A stretch of 64,000 nt of DNA, taken from Papilionanthe hookeriana x Papilionanthe teres. Taxonomy: Eukaryota > Streptophyta > Magnoliopsida > Asparagales > Orchidaceae. The notes under the pieces are model-generated. The model searched no databases, was not told the origin of the DNA, and worked only from the letters and a program-made list of their open reading frames with translations. Below, piece after piece: positions 35,558-46,430 of this stretch. Position numbers and translations under genes: made by a program. Positions within the stretch are counted from its first letter, which is position 1. Each line of letters starts with the position of its first letter. The stretch is taken from positions 78,300,121 to 78,364,120 of the forward strand of contig CM040421.1 in NCBI GenBank assembly GCA_022702705.1, read 5' to 3'.

Positions 35558-36919
35558 TTACTTGGAGAAAGAGTTCTTTTGGTTTTCAATCTCTTCAACC
35601 TCTCTCTCTTTTTCAATTTCATTCTGAATTTTCTCTTTTAATTCCTTTCCCCTTCTAAGTTGTACAACTTTTGCTTGTCCATGGTCTTTTGTAATTTCTT
35701 TTGGATTAATTTCGACGTTGCTAGGAAGTGTTCCTTGAGGTTTGTAATTAATTAAATTAGCAATTTGTCTCATCTGATTGTTAATATTTTGAATAGCAAT
35801 GTTTTGAGTTTGTAAGTGATTACCCAGTTGCAAGATCAACTCTTCTAAAGATAAATTTTTCTATTTATTGTTAAAACTAGGAGGATAAGTAGGTCTAAAG
35901 TTTGAACTTCCTTGATAGTTCCAATTCCCAGTTGGATTAACTTGATTATTACCCCATTGTTGATGTCCATTATTCCAATTAAAATTAGAGTGATTTTTCC
36001 AACCTGGATTATAATAATTCGAATAAGGCTTATTAGTTTTACTAGAAATAACTTGCAATGAATCCATTGTTTGAGAATCATCAATATTTGCAAAATTGTC
36101 ATTACTTACATGCGATACGTTAATAGCAAAATTATCCAATTTCTTAGATATCGCAGCCACTTGTGAAGCTAAAAAAGAAAAGGCCTCATTATCTTGAATA
36201 CTTGCCACTCTTTTAGGATTAACCCTTTTAGAAGGCCATTGAAAATTATTGTTAGTCATTTCTTCAATTAAGGTATAAGCTTCATCAAATGTCTTAGCCA
36301 TTAAAGAAGCTCCAGCAGCAGCATCTATAATAGATCTAAGGGATCTAATAAGTCCATTATAAAATGTTTGAATAATTAACCAATCTGGTAAAGCATGATG
36401 AGGACATTTTCTTAATAGTTCTTTAAATCTTTCCCATGTTTTATAAATTGTCTATCGATTAAAATGAATAAATGAAGTAATATCATTTCTTAATTTAGCA
36501 ATTTTAGAAGGAGGAAAATATTTAGCAAGGAATTTTTGTGTCATATCTGCCCAAGTTATAATAGAACCAGTTTCTAATGAGTTCAACCACATCTTTACTT
36601 TATCTTTTAAGGAAAAAGGAAAGAGTCTAAGTCTAACAGTATCATCAGAAAATTTATTATAATTAAAGGTAGCACAAAGTTCTAAGAAACTAGCAAGATG
36701 TAAGTTTGGATCCTCATTTGGTGTTCCTCCAATTTGATTATTTTGAACCATTTGAATAATAGAAAGTTTAAGCTCAAAAGAATTAGCATCTACAGCGTGC
36801 ATTTGAATACTAATATGAAGTTCATCAGCTGTAGGGTTTGCATAATTCATTAATGGTTTATAAACATTTTGTTCATTAATTTCTATTGGATTTTCATTAT
36901 TGTTATGTAAGTTACCCAT
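35558..36919 (-). pseudogene. gag: Athila-1 gag
   Basis: It starts at the ATG at 36919, 257 bases after the primer site. One frame runs to 35558 and is interrupted only by stops at 36454 and 35863. The capsid-like domain includes Phe-Leu-Glu-Leu-Cys-Ala-Thr-Phe, Trp-Leu-Asn-Ser-Leu and Lys-Tyr-Phe-Pro-Pro-Ser-Lys. The C-terminal part is Asn/Trp-rich (Tyr-Tyr-Asn-Pro-Gly-Trp-Lys-Asn-His), with no CCHC knuckle visible, as is common in Athila. Confidence 0.85.
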
Positions 36920-37175
36920 TTCTTAATATTTTTTAATTTGTTTTCCTTTTCTAATTCTTTTAACAGTTCATTCTAATTCAGAATCAAAAGGTAATAATCC
37001 TTCAGATCTAGAACTACGCATAAAAATTAAATAAAAGGTTTTGAAAATAAAATGAAATAAAATAAAATATTTTTCGTTTTTTGTGTTTTTTTTGTAAATA
37101 TTTTTGTATTTTTAAAAAAATAAAAGTGTATATAAAATATTTTTAATTTGAAAATTCTAAAAATTGTCTTTCACT

Positions 37176-37193
37176 TCCCCGGTAACGGTGCCA
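37176..37193 (-). promoter_or_regulatory. Athila-1 primer-binding site (tRNA-Asp type)
   Basis: The minus strand reads TGGCACCGTTACCGGGGA, six bases from the 5' LTR. It matches the complement of the plant tRNA-Asp 3' end with two changes. Confidence 0.88.
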
Positions 37194-37199
37194 AAAACT

Positions 37200-38883
37200 T
37201 GATGCAACTTTTTTATATGCAAGAATTTATGAACCTAGATTTATATATTTATAATGATTTTGTAAAGTCACAATTTCAAACGCAAGTATACGTATCGCTC
37301 AAGTAATACGGGGCTCTAGTGGAGTCCCATTTATCTATTCCACGGAGAAGATTAATTTTAGAAATTAATAGATTTTCAAATTAAAAGTAATTATAACTTT
37401 TATTTCTTCTCAAAAATCAGATTTTATGTTTATGAAATTTCTATTAGATGTAAGTAAAGTAGCAGTAAAGTAAAGGTTGGTGCAAGTATAAATAAAACAA
37501 CTTTCTCCTTTTCAACTAATCCAAGATTTTTCAGAAAAACTATCATTTGTGAAGAACTTGAAATTATGGTATTGTGCCAAATAAAAGCATTCATATTCTT
37601 TACCTTCACTCGATAGTATAAAAAACAATGGCTAACCTATAGATTGGTTTAGGATGTATTATTAGTAGAATGAGTTAATCTAGACTCACACTTTTAGATG
37701 TCCAAGGGTGGCTATGATCAGCCCTACTAGCGACCCGTTCCCTTTCTATAAACCAAATTAATAGAATTTAGTCTGTCACTCTAAAAACTAATTAATTCTA
37801 AGCCCAATAAATAATATTTTCCTATTTATTTGCACTTCACCTTGAATAACCCGCACTTGGCCTTCAATTACCCAAGGATTCATGTGATATCTACTGGTTA
37901 AGAACTCATCTCCGGATAGGTCTCAGAATTCTTCAACAGATTTTAACAATTCAAATGGCCAGTTTAAAAAGTAAATTATGATCAGGTATGAATATCATCG
38001 CAATAATTTTTAAAATTAAGTTTAAGTTCTCCAACGAAATCAAATTAATTTATTATCTTTTCATGGTTGAAAGGAGAAAGAAAAGTAACTACTCATAACA
38101 CATTGAATTCACACAACAAAACACATTTATAAAACTTTGAACTAAGTTACAAATACTTATCTGAAATGTTCCTTCAAGTGATCCTTTGACTCCTACTGAC
38201 TCAAATGCAAAGTGCAAGACTTCAACAGCACCAACTCTTACAAACTCTCACTTACTATTCAAGGAATTGAGTAGTAACACTCAAAGTAACTAAAATAAAC
38301 TAAAATAAACTCACTAAATACTTAAGAAGAATATTTGGTGGCTCTCTAGAAATATTTTCAGGCGTGGGAGAGCTCTCTTTTCTGTAGAAATGTCTCTTAT
38401 TTATAGAGCTTCAAAAATGACCACAGGTTACTTAAGGCACCTCTTCAAACTTCGTCCAAATTCAATGAATCTTCTAGAAAGTAACTGTGGCGCCTAGGCG
38501 CCGGACTCCGTAACCAGATCTTCGCACCCCTTCACTTTGGATCGCACCTCTTCGTGATTAAAACCATTTTCCTGTGTCCAGATGAATTGTATCACATGTC
38601 TTATGTATCAGGAGTAACTTCCAGTCTTCTAGAAGGTCTGATAACCAATTAACACCCTCAAATAATTGCCCAAAGTTGTCTAAAATCTTAACTGCTTCAG
38701 TATCGTACTGACATCTTTGCTTTTTAGCTCTATTTTTGCTCCTTTTTGCTCCTTTTTCCTTCTTGAACTATTTTTTTCATCACCAATATCCAAAAACATA
38801 AAAATATCTTTTATTAAAGGATAATATCCTTAAAAATTGAATCATAAATAAAGCATAAAAATAGGTACTTTTTAAGTGGATCA
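37200..38883 (-). mobile_element. Athila-1 5' LTR
   Basis: On the plus strand it runs from TGATGCAAC to GTGGATCA and aligns along its length with 25921-27627. It keeps a GGCGCCTAGGCGCC palindrome (38489-38502) where the other LTR has a decayed version, and lacks about 27 bases around the palindrome at 27436. Confidence 0.92.
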
Positions 38884-38888
38884 ATAGT
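38884..38888. repeat. Target-site duplication ATAGT, right copy (Athila-1)
   Basis: Identical to 25916-25920. Confidence 0.9.
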
Positions 38889-39095
38889 GTCACACTCCAA
38901 CTACAAGGAACACTAATTTAAATAGAATTGGAATCCTCGGACTTGGAGACAAAAGAATCAAACAGTAAACTTGAAAAAGTAGTCAAAATTAATCTACGAA
39001 GGGGAAGAGTTCTGCCTCCCAGAATGGCTCCCCAAGAGAAAGAAAAACAAATAGTCACATCGAAAAATATTATTCCTCTGATATACCCATAACTA
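38889..39095 (+). pseudogene. gag: Tat-2 gag linker, 3' part
   Basis: Continuation of the gag/protease linker after the Athila-1 insertion. The Leu-Arg-Arg-Gly-Arg-Val-Leu-Pro-Pro-Arg segment at 38995-39030 matches the Leu-Arg-Ser-Gly-Lys region of Tat-1 near 1870-1900. Stops are present. Confidence 0.65.
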
Positions 39096-39109
39096 TCTAA
39101 AAGAAATGA

Positions 39110-40441
39110 AGATAATCCTCATAATAAAGTGAATTACAATGTATTAGCACATCTGAGAAAATTACCAGCAAAATTGAGTATTTATGACGCCATTATGCTC
39201 TCCAAAGGAATGAGGGAGTCATTAATAAAAGCCCTTTTAGACCCAGACATTTTCTTAGCTCAACTTGCTAATATCACTCAGACTGAAGTTTGTTCAATAG
39301 AAAAATAGAAAAAAAAATTACTTTTTCTGACAATGACTTGTTACTTGGAACGACTAAACATAATAGTCCTTTATATATCACAGTAAATATAAAAGACACG
39401 ACACTCTCAAGGGTGCTTATTGATCCAGCACCTCGATTAACACAATGAATTTAAGGACTCTTGCATATTTGGATATTAATACATCCCAACTATCCAAACA
39501 TATAATGATGTTATGAGTATTTAACCAACAAGAAGAATGAGTCTTAGGGTCAATAACACTGCTCCTAAAAATGGATGATTTGTTGATAACGACAAAAATC
39601 AATATCATTAATTCTGATACCTCCTTTAATTTTTTACTTGGTAGACCATGGCTTCATGAACATAAAATGGTTCATTCATCACTGCATCAATCCATAAAAG
39701 ATTTACAAAATAGGACAAGAATATTATATCACTGGAGATTTACAACCTTTTTCTATTCATGAAATTAAAGTAGATGAAGAAGCAGCATATTTTGCCCCAA
39801 TAAACAAAACAATATTCTCCAGAGAAACTACAGTGAATGTAAAAGAAAAAGACAAAGAAAAGAAAACAAATGAAAATGACTATCCTTCTTCAATGCAGAT
39901 AAAAAGTAAAAATTCTCATCAAACCCGCACCCAAGGTCAAGTCTGAGGACGAGAACGAGTAAGAGAGAGAGAAGACCCAGTTGTCAAAATGAAGAAACCA
40001 TTGAAGTTTAAAATTCACTTGGACTCTGAGGAAGATACAAATGAAAACACAACATCAGTGGTTCTAAAAGAAACTCAGTTCAATATACCTCTTGAAGAAG
40101 AAAGTAAAGAAAAAAAATTTGAATCTATGTATGAGAAAATTAATCATTATATACATGTTATGACCCTAACTCCAATTTCTTCTTATAAAATTGAAGATTT
40201 AGTGGTCAAAGATGTATATGGTAATGATAAAAAACCAATTAAGTTTAGACTTGTCTCTACTTCTTCTAATACTGAAACCGATGTAAAATTAGAAGATGAA
40301 AATCTTGCAAAATCAATGAAAATCCCTTTTAAGTTGTATTCTCCTTGGGCACAAAAATTTATTCAAAATAGTTTAATGCTCAAACAATGGTCTTTAAAAC
40401 AACTACACTTTATTGAACAAATGTGGGATAACAAAAAATGA
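39110..40441 (+). pseudogene. pro: Tat-2 protease and linker remnant
   Basis: The N-terminal helix-rich part (leucine-rich, Leu-Pro-Ala-Lys-Leu-Ser-Ile-Tyr-Asp) at 39150-39195 matches Tat-1 closely. The catalytic Asp is at about 39420, but its Gly-Ala-Ser partner is altered to Ala-Pro-Arg. The Leu-Leu-Gly-Arg-Pro-Trp flap motif is at about 39635. A better-preserved frame, 39989-40441 (150 residues), holds the linker with Tyr-Glu-Lys-Ile-Asn-His-Tyr and the Tyr-Ser-Pro-Trp segment. It leads towards the RT, as expected for a Tat polyprotein. Confidence 0.75.
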
Positions 40442-40639
40442 AATCCTAACTCTAAATAGGGTATTGGATTTGGTACTCTACAACCCTTAGATGATATAGA
40501 ATTTTGGCTAGTCATCACCTGAATAAACATTTAACCTTCCAATTGAAGATGCTTCTCCAGAGTTCAAAGAAGAAATTAAATCAACAGTTGATGAGTTAAA
40601 ATAAATAAATTTATGGACTAATGAACATCCAAAACCAAC

Positions 40640-41480
40640 TTTCATTAGTTCATTCCTTAATGACTTGGAAGCAAAAGAAATAATTTAACTATTAAAAGAA
40701 TACAGACTGCTTTGCCTGGACCTATGAAGAAATGCCTGGACTAGCTCCAAAAGTCACAGTTTACAAACTTGGGATAAATCAAATTGTAATCCCTGTTATA
40801 CAAGTTTTGAGAAGAATGTTTGTCGAAATAGAACAATAGGTTATTGCTGAATTTAAGAAATTAATTTAGGCTAGTTTTATACGAGAAGAAAATTATTCGA
40901 TATGGTTAGCTAATGTAGTGTCAGTTGAAAATAAAAATGTCCAGATCGGGGTCTATATAGACTTCAGGGATTTGAACAAAGCATGTACAAAGAATGAATT
41001 TCCTTTACCAATCCTAGAATTGATGGTCGACATAGTAACCAAACATGCAATATTTTCCTTTATGGATGGATCATTAGAATATAATCAAATAAAGATGTTT
41101 TTCAGAAGATGAAGAAAATACAGCCTTCAGGACACCCATAGGGATAAAATTTTATAAAGTAATGCCATTTTGATTGATAAATGCTAATGCAACTTATCAA
41201 AGAGCCATGAAACAAATTTTTGACAAACTCATACACAATCAAGTAGATTTTTAAGTGGATGATTTGTTTGTTAACAGCAGGAAAAAAGACAAGCAAGTGT
41301 ACGATTTGAGAATCATCTTTGAACGATTATGACAATGTAATCTTTAATTGAATCCTTTAAAGTGTGCTTTTGGTGTCACTTCGGGGAAATTTTTAGGATT
41401 TCTTGTTCGACATCGTGGGATTGAAATTGACCCCCTCAAAATTGAAGTTATCCTAAATATGCCTCCTACTAAAAATCTAC
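40640..41480 (+). pseudogene. RT: Tat-2 reverse transcriptase remnant
   Basis: The enzyme copies element RNA into DNA. The Phe-Ala-Trp-Thr-Tyr-Glu-Glu-Met-Pro-Gly lead (about 40710) and the Asp-Phe-Arg-Asp-Leu-Asn-Lys-Ala block at 40960 are well preserved, with Phe-Met-Asp-Gly-Ser following at 41060. The catalytic Val-Asp-Asp is at about 41255, but a stop directly before it replaces the usual Tyr. Several frameshifts and stops make the copy inactive. The word order is that of the Tat lineage. Confidence 0.85.
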
Positions 41481-41529
41481 TCAATTGCGATCCTTTCAAG
41501 GTAAACTAGCATGAATATGACGTTTTATT

Positions 41530-42060
41530 TCTAATTTGTCAATTAGGTGTCAGCCTCTCAATGCACTAACCAGAAAAGATACCAAATTCATGTGGGATGA
41601 AAAATGCCAACACGCCATTGAAAACATCAAACAATATTTGACAACACCTCTCTTAGCAGCCCCTGTGATAGGAAGACCTCTAATCCTTTACACTGTGACA
41701 TTAGATAATTCCCTTGGAGCATTACTAGCCAAAGTAAATGACAAAGGAAAAGAAAATGCATTGTATTATTGAAGTCACTGTTTGGTTCTGATTAAAATAA
41801 AATATCCAGCAATTGAAAAGCATTGTTTAGCTTTTATTTTCACAGTTCAAAAGCAAAAGCGCTATATGCTTTCTCATAAAGTAACTCTTATTTCGAGGGT
41901 TAACCCATTACAATACTTGTTGATATAAATGACACTTTCTGGAAGATTAGCAAGATGGGCAATGATATTGCTCCAATTTGACATAACATTTGTGCCACTA
42001 CGTGCTGTTAAAGGACAAATCCTAGCAGATTTCTTAGCAACACACCCAATTCTTATTGGA
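41530..42060 (+). pseudogene. RNH: Tat-2 RT connection and first RNase H remnant
   Basis: The connection region (41536-41772) contains a Pro-Leu-Asn-Ala-Leu-Thr-Arg-Lys start. A degenerate retroviral-type RNase H follows, then the Tat-typical stretch with Gly-Arg-Leu-Ala-Arg-Trp-Ala and Lys-Gly-Gln-x-Leu-Ala-Asp-Phe-Leu-Ala (41940-42035). Stops at 41770 and 41925 break the frame. Confidence 0.7.
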
Positions 42061-42117
42061 TCACCTCTTAATAATGATTTTCCTGATGAACAGATATTAG
42101 AAGTAAAAAATTCAAGT

Positions 42118-42580
42118 ATAAATCAATGGGAATTATATTTTTATGTAGCATCATCAGCTCAAAAAGATAAAAACAAGTAGACAATCATACAAGACAAAGC
42201 TGGGGTAGGATTAATTTTCATCACTCCAAACAAAGCGATGATGTTGTTTTCTTATCATCTGACTAAACTGTGCACAAATAATAAAGCTGAATATGAACGC
42301 TCATAACTGACCTAGAATTGATAATATTAATGGAAATCAAAAGTATCAACGTCTATGGAGACTCTCAATTGATTATTAATCAAATTGCTGGAAAATACAA
42401 GACTTTGAAACTTTGATTGGAACGATACTATCGTTACACTCTAAAACTACTTCAGCAAATTCCTAATGTGACTTTTTTCCTAATTCCGAGATGAGACAAT
42501 TCTTCAGCATATGCCTTGGCAAAACTTGTAAAAGAATTTGCTTGTCCAGAAGAAGATGAAATTCTGATTTCTATAAAAGG
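42118..42580 (+). pseudogene. aRNH: Tat-2 second, archaeal-type RNase H remnant
   Basis: Tat elements are known to carry an additional archaeal-like RNase H after the first. Visible here are the Leu-Tyr-Phe lead (first catalytic Asp replaced by Tyr, about 42133), Ala-Gly-Val-Gly with a strand, Asn-Asn-Lys-Ala-Glu-Tyr-Glu (second catalytic Glu, about 42285) and Tyr-Gly-Asp-Ser-Gln-Leu-Ile (third catalytic Asp, about 42360). Stops and frameshifts are present. Confidence 0.7.
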
Positions 42581-42689
42581 ACGACAAGTTCTTTCTCAAA
42601 TTGACATGGATAATCTACATAAAATTGGTGAAAACATGACAACAATAGTAATTGACATAGAAAAGGATGATTGGTGACAACCAATTATT

Positions 42690-43760
42690 CGATATTTATA
42701 GACTGGAGGGTTACTAGATAACAATTCTATTGCAACCCAAATCAAACAAAAACCATTTTCTTATGCTCTAGTAAATGATATTCTTTATAAACAATTTTTT
42801 GACCAAATGTGGTTAAGATGTCTAAATTAATCTGAAGCTCAAGAGATTGTTAAAGAAGTTCATTTAGGTCTATGTGGTGCACATGAATCTAGACCTAAAA
42901 TGAAGATGAATATAAAAAGAATTATTGGCCAACAATGATGACTGGTTGTCTTGAAATTGCAAAGAAATGTTATCAATATCAGATACATGGAGTGGTCTTA
43001 CATTAACCGCCAAATATATTACATTCAACTATTGCATCTTGGCCTTTTGAATATTGGGGCACAGACATAGTGGGACCTATAGACCCTTCTTCATCTAAAG
43101 GACATCGATTTATTCTAACAGCCACTGATTACTTCTCCAAATGGACTGAAGCAATACCACTTAGAGAAGTTAAGGCAGAACAAGTTCTTCATTTTTTCAA
43201 TACTCATATTGTTTATAGATTTTAAATTCTTTGAAGAGTCATATTAGACAATAGACTGGCGTTTAAAAAAACAAAAATGAAAAGCTTTATTCAAAGACAT
43301 GGGATTGATTGGAGATATTTCACAATCTATTATCCTAAAGCCAATGATTTAGCTCAAGCCTTCAACAAAACATTGGTACAAATTTTTAAATAAGACATTA
43401 AGTAATAATCCAAGACACTTCCATGGGCGATTAATAGAAGCCTTATTGGCCTATAGGACTACATACCGAACACCAACACGATCAACACTTTTTGCTTTGG
43501 TATGGTTCTGAGCTATTTTACCACTTGAAGTGCAAATTCCTTCACTCAGAATTGTAGTTGCAAACAAAATAAGTGAGGAAAAAAATGCCAAATTACGACT
43601 TGAAGAACTTCAGAGTTTAGAAGGCAAATGTCTACAAGCTCAGCAAAATCTTGAACTGTATCAAGCAAAAATGATAATGGCCCATGACAAATTGGTTCAT
43701 CCTAGAACCTTCCGAATTGGTGAATTAGTATTTGTTCTCTAAAGACCTATCCTCGCTCAT
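42690..43760 (+). pseudogene. INT: Tat-2 integrase remnant
   Basis: The integrase inserts element cDNA in the host genome. The zinc-finger part is recognisable from Val-His-Leu-Gly-x-Cys-Gly-Ala-His (about 42860). The core has Tyr-Trp-Gly-Thr-Asp-Ile-Val-Gly-Pro (first catalytic Asp, about 43065) and Leu-Asp-Asn (second, about 43245). The third position reads Ala-Gln-Ala-Phe-Asn-Lys at about 43355, a Gln in place of the Glu. A Glu-Leu-Val-Phe-Val-Leu end lies at 43725-43740. At least four stops and frameshifts are present. Confidence 0.8.
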
Positions 43761-44040
43761 CAAAGAATAGGTGGAAAGTTTGAACCAAAATGGGAGGGCC
43801 ATCTGTGTTAGAATTTAAACTTCGACACAAAATATCAAGACAGAGAAAGTAATTTCGACAGAACAAAAATGGAAAAATGACACTAGAAAGCTAGAGTCAG
43901 TAGTGGTAACTACATCTCATGGAGCTGAAAAAACATCTGTTACAAGAGGAAAGAAGTCAGCCTCCGAAAAAAGCTAGTGCTCAAAGGAGAAATCAAAACA
44001 AATGACTTAAAAGACTCAAATAAAAAGAATGAAAAAATAT

Positions 44041-44990
44041 GAAATATATAGAGAAAAATGATAATTTTGAATTTCTAGTTCTTAAAGATATTCCCAAAGA
44101 AACATATTTTGTCTTAGATGAAGAAAAACTGGATCAAGAAGAAGAAAAGATTGAGAGGACAAAATTCATTCCGACTCCTTACAAACCAGCGTTAGATCTT
44201 ACATGATCACATGTGTCAACTGACAAATGCATTACTTTTGAACAAGAATTGAAACGTATCCATGACTTTAGACGACAAACGTTTGAACAATTAAAATATA
44301 TTAACAGTCGAACTATCAATGTATTAGAAGGAATTTAGTTGTTCACCAAAGTCTTTGTTGAAGATGAACAGGCTACCATTATTGAACATGTAATGGAAGC
44401 ACGCGATCTCGAATGAGCTGGATGCTTTAGAAAAAGAACATTCTCTGAACCCAATAATGGATACATGGCAAGGGTCAAATGAAAATCCAATATGGGTGTT
44501 GTTATAGTTATTTTGTAGATAAGGATGGCAATCCTCCAGGGATTTTACGACATGAGCAGGTCGATCTGTTACCCACAATGATCATTAAAATTATTAGATG
44601 ATTGATAACATGGAACATAATGCCTGTTGATTGTATCTGATATAGTTTCATTATAAATATATATTAGGAAGAAGATTGTATAGCACCTCATATTGATAGT
44701 CGTAACCTTGAAAGACCCTTTTGCACTCTGTCACTCATGAATAGATGTTCTATTTTATATGGAAGAGAGATACAAATTATAGGACCTAGAGAATTCTTTG
44801 GATCTTATCAGATTCTTCTACCACGAGGATCAATCCTTATTTAGCAAAGTAATGGAGTTGATGTTTCTAAACATTGTATAACGAGCGTAAGCCGACAACG
44901 TATTTCAATAACGTTATGGAGAATGCATCCTGAAAAGCATCCTGACAAATATCAACCTATAATAAAACTTGAAGGACTATAACCTTTGGA
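44041..44990 (+). pseudogene. ALKBH-like 2OG/Fe(II) oxygenase (RNA demethylase-type) domain in Tat-2
   Basis: AlkB-family enzymes remove methyl groups from nucleic acid bases using Fe(II) and 2-oxoglutarate; the plant ALKBH9/10 branch acts on m6A in RNA. An acidic linker (44050-44210) leads to a Val-Leu-Glu-Gly segment (about 44320), then Arg-Thr-Phe-Ser-Glu-Pro (about 44433) and Gly-Cys-Cys-Tyr (44494-44505). Asp-Gly-Asn-Pro-Pro-Gly follows (about 44524). The iron ligands are all present in one frame: His 44689 and Asp 44695 in Pro-His-Ile-Asp, and His 44872 in Ser-Lys-His-Cys. Arg-x-Arg at 44893-44901 is the expected 2OG-binding region, followed by Ile-Ser-Ile-Thr. A frameshift near 44485 and about seven stops (for example 44842) kill this copy. 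It lies 0.3-0.5 kb after the integrase on the same strand, so fused to or following Pol is likely. Family call is strong; activity is not implied. Confidence 0.85.
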
Positions 44991-45330
44991 ACTACCGTGA
45001 CCCTATGAATATCCAAACACCTAAGACATACTCAATAGTCAATGTCTTGGAGTGTTAGATATTCGTAGCAGGTCTAGCAGTATCTAGGATTATAAGAATG
45101 ACAGACAAACAATCTGACAGCTTCTAATGTGATATTATATAGATATTTTACATTGTGTATTGTATAATATATGATGTATTATTGACTTTTATCATTTATG
45201 TACATTATCTCCCTGAAATAAAATCTTGTAAGATATTCCTTAATTTTCAATGATATATTAGTAAGTCCAAAAATGCCAAAAAAGAACACTTTAAAAAAAT
45301 CATGACAATTAACATAAAATTTATCTTTTG
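44991..45330 (+). other. Tat-2 3' untranslated stretch after the ALKBH-like domain
   Basis: AT-rich, no domain seen. It lies between the last recognisable ALKBH residues and the first 155-bp unit. Confidence 0.5.
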
Positions 45331-46190
45331 ATATGTAAAGGTCAAATCCCCATTGGATACGCCTTTCTTTATGTGTTTTTCACACATAACCTCTAGGTAT
45401 TGGATATAAGTCCCTTCCTGACATTCTTATAGCTCTTTCTTTGAGAAAGGATATTAGCTCTTTCTTTGAAAAAGGATATAAGTTGCATAGCATTCCTTCT
45501 CAAAATCGACATATCGACATTTGACATTTCTGAGAGATGGTATGACATCCACTTTCTCTCCATCTATTAGATATGAGACCCTTCCTAACTCTGAAACATG
45601 GCATTCCCTTAGCTTTTTCTTTAAGAAAGGATATAAGTTGCATAGCATTCCTTCTCAAAATAGACATATCAATATTTGACATTTTTGAGAAATGGTATGA
45701 CATCCACTTTCTCTCCAGCTTTTAAGTATGAGACCCTTCTTAACACAAAAACATGGCATTCCCTTAGCTTTTTATTTGAGAAAGGATATAAGTCGTATAA
45801 CATTCCTTCTCAAAATCGACATATCAACATATGACATTTCTGAGAGATGGTATGACATCCACTCTCTCTAGCAATTAGATACGAGACCCTTCCTAACATG
45901 GAAACATGACATTCCCTTAGCTTTTTCTTTGAGAAAGGATATAAGTCACATAACATTCCTTCTTAAAATCGACATATCAATATTTAACATTTTCGAAAGA
46001 TGGTATGGCATCCACCCTCTTTCTAGCTATTGAATATGAGACCCTTCCTGACACAGAAATATGACATTCCTATAGCTCTTTATATGAGAAAGAATATAAG
46101 TCGTATAGCATTCCTTCTCAAAATCTACATATCGATATTTGATGTTTCTGAGAAATAATATGACATCTATTCTCACTTTAGTTTTCTGTT
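45331..46190 (+). repeat. 155-bp tandem array in Tat-2 3' untranslated region
   Basis: The word catagcattcct (with variants) occurs at 45486, 45641, 45796, 45949 and 46104, giving a period of 153-155 bp. Each unit combines ctttctttgagaaaggatat-type, cgacatatcgacatttgacatt-type and atgagacccttcctaac-type words. About five and a half units. The position matches the 98-bp array of Tat-1 but the sequence is unrelated. Confidence 0.92.
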
Positions 46191-46217
46191 GGGTTATTCA
46201 AACAGTTTCAGTCAACG

Positions 46218-46269
46218 CCAATATGTGCAGCATACTTATGCAGTATTCCACACATATTGGGGGCCCCTT
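46218..46269 (+). promoter_or_regulatory. Hairpin and polypurine-like tract before Tat-2 3' LTR
   Basis: CCAATATGTG (46218-46227) and CACATATTGG (46251-46260) form a perfect 10-bp stem. The G-run at 46259-46263 and a CCCCTTT stretch follow directly, then the LTR. The site is equivalent to 4746-4790 in Tat-1. Confidence 0.65.
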
Positions 46270-46430
46270 TATTGACCTCACTTTTGTGAGGATCATTTCT
46301 AATCCATTTTAAGACAGTAAATCTACCAATATTGACTCCCTAAAATCTCACTAATGGACACAAACCCTAATGTCTAGTGTGAGACCCTATAAAGCCTTTT
46401 TAACCAATTCTCAATGACATTCCTGGTCTG

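Larger units (their letters stand above)
25921..38883 (-). mobile_element. Athila-like LTR retrotransposon Athila-1, structurally complete, 12963 bp
   Basis: Two LTRs (1707 and 1684 bp), a tRNA-Asp-type primer site, gag, pro, RT, RNase H, integrase, an env-like ORF and a polypurine tract are all present in the correct order on the minus strand. A perfect 5-bp duplication ATAGT flanks it. The pair of LTRs differs at roughly 8 of the first 104 bases, mostly transitions, so the insertion is old. All major genes carry stops or frameshifts. It sits in the Tat-2 gag linker, in opposite orientation. Confidence 0.93.

Noticed and set aside
44324..44578. Minus-strand 84-codon frame
   Set aside because: It overlaps the ALKBH-like domain on the opposite strand, which has clear family motifs; the antisense frame has none.
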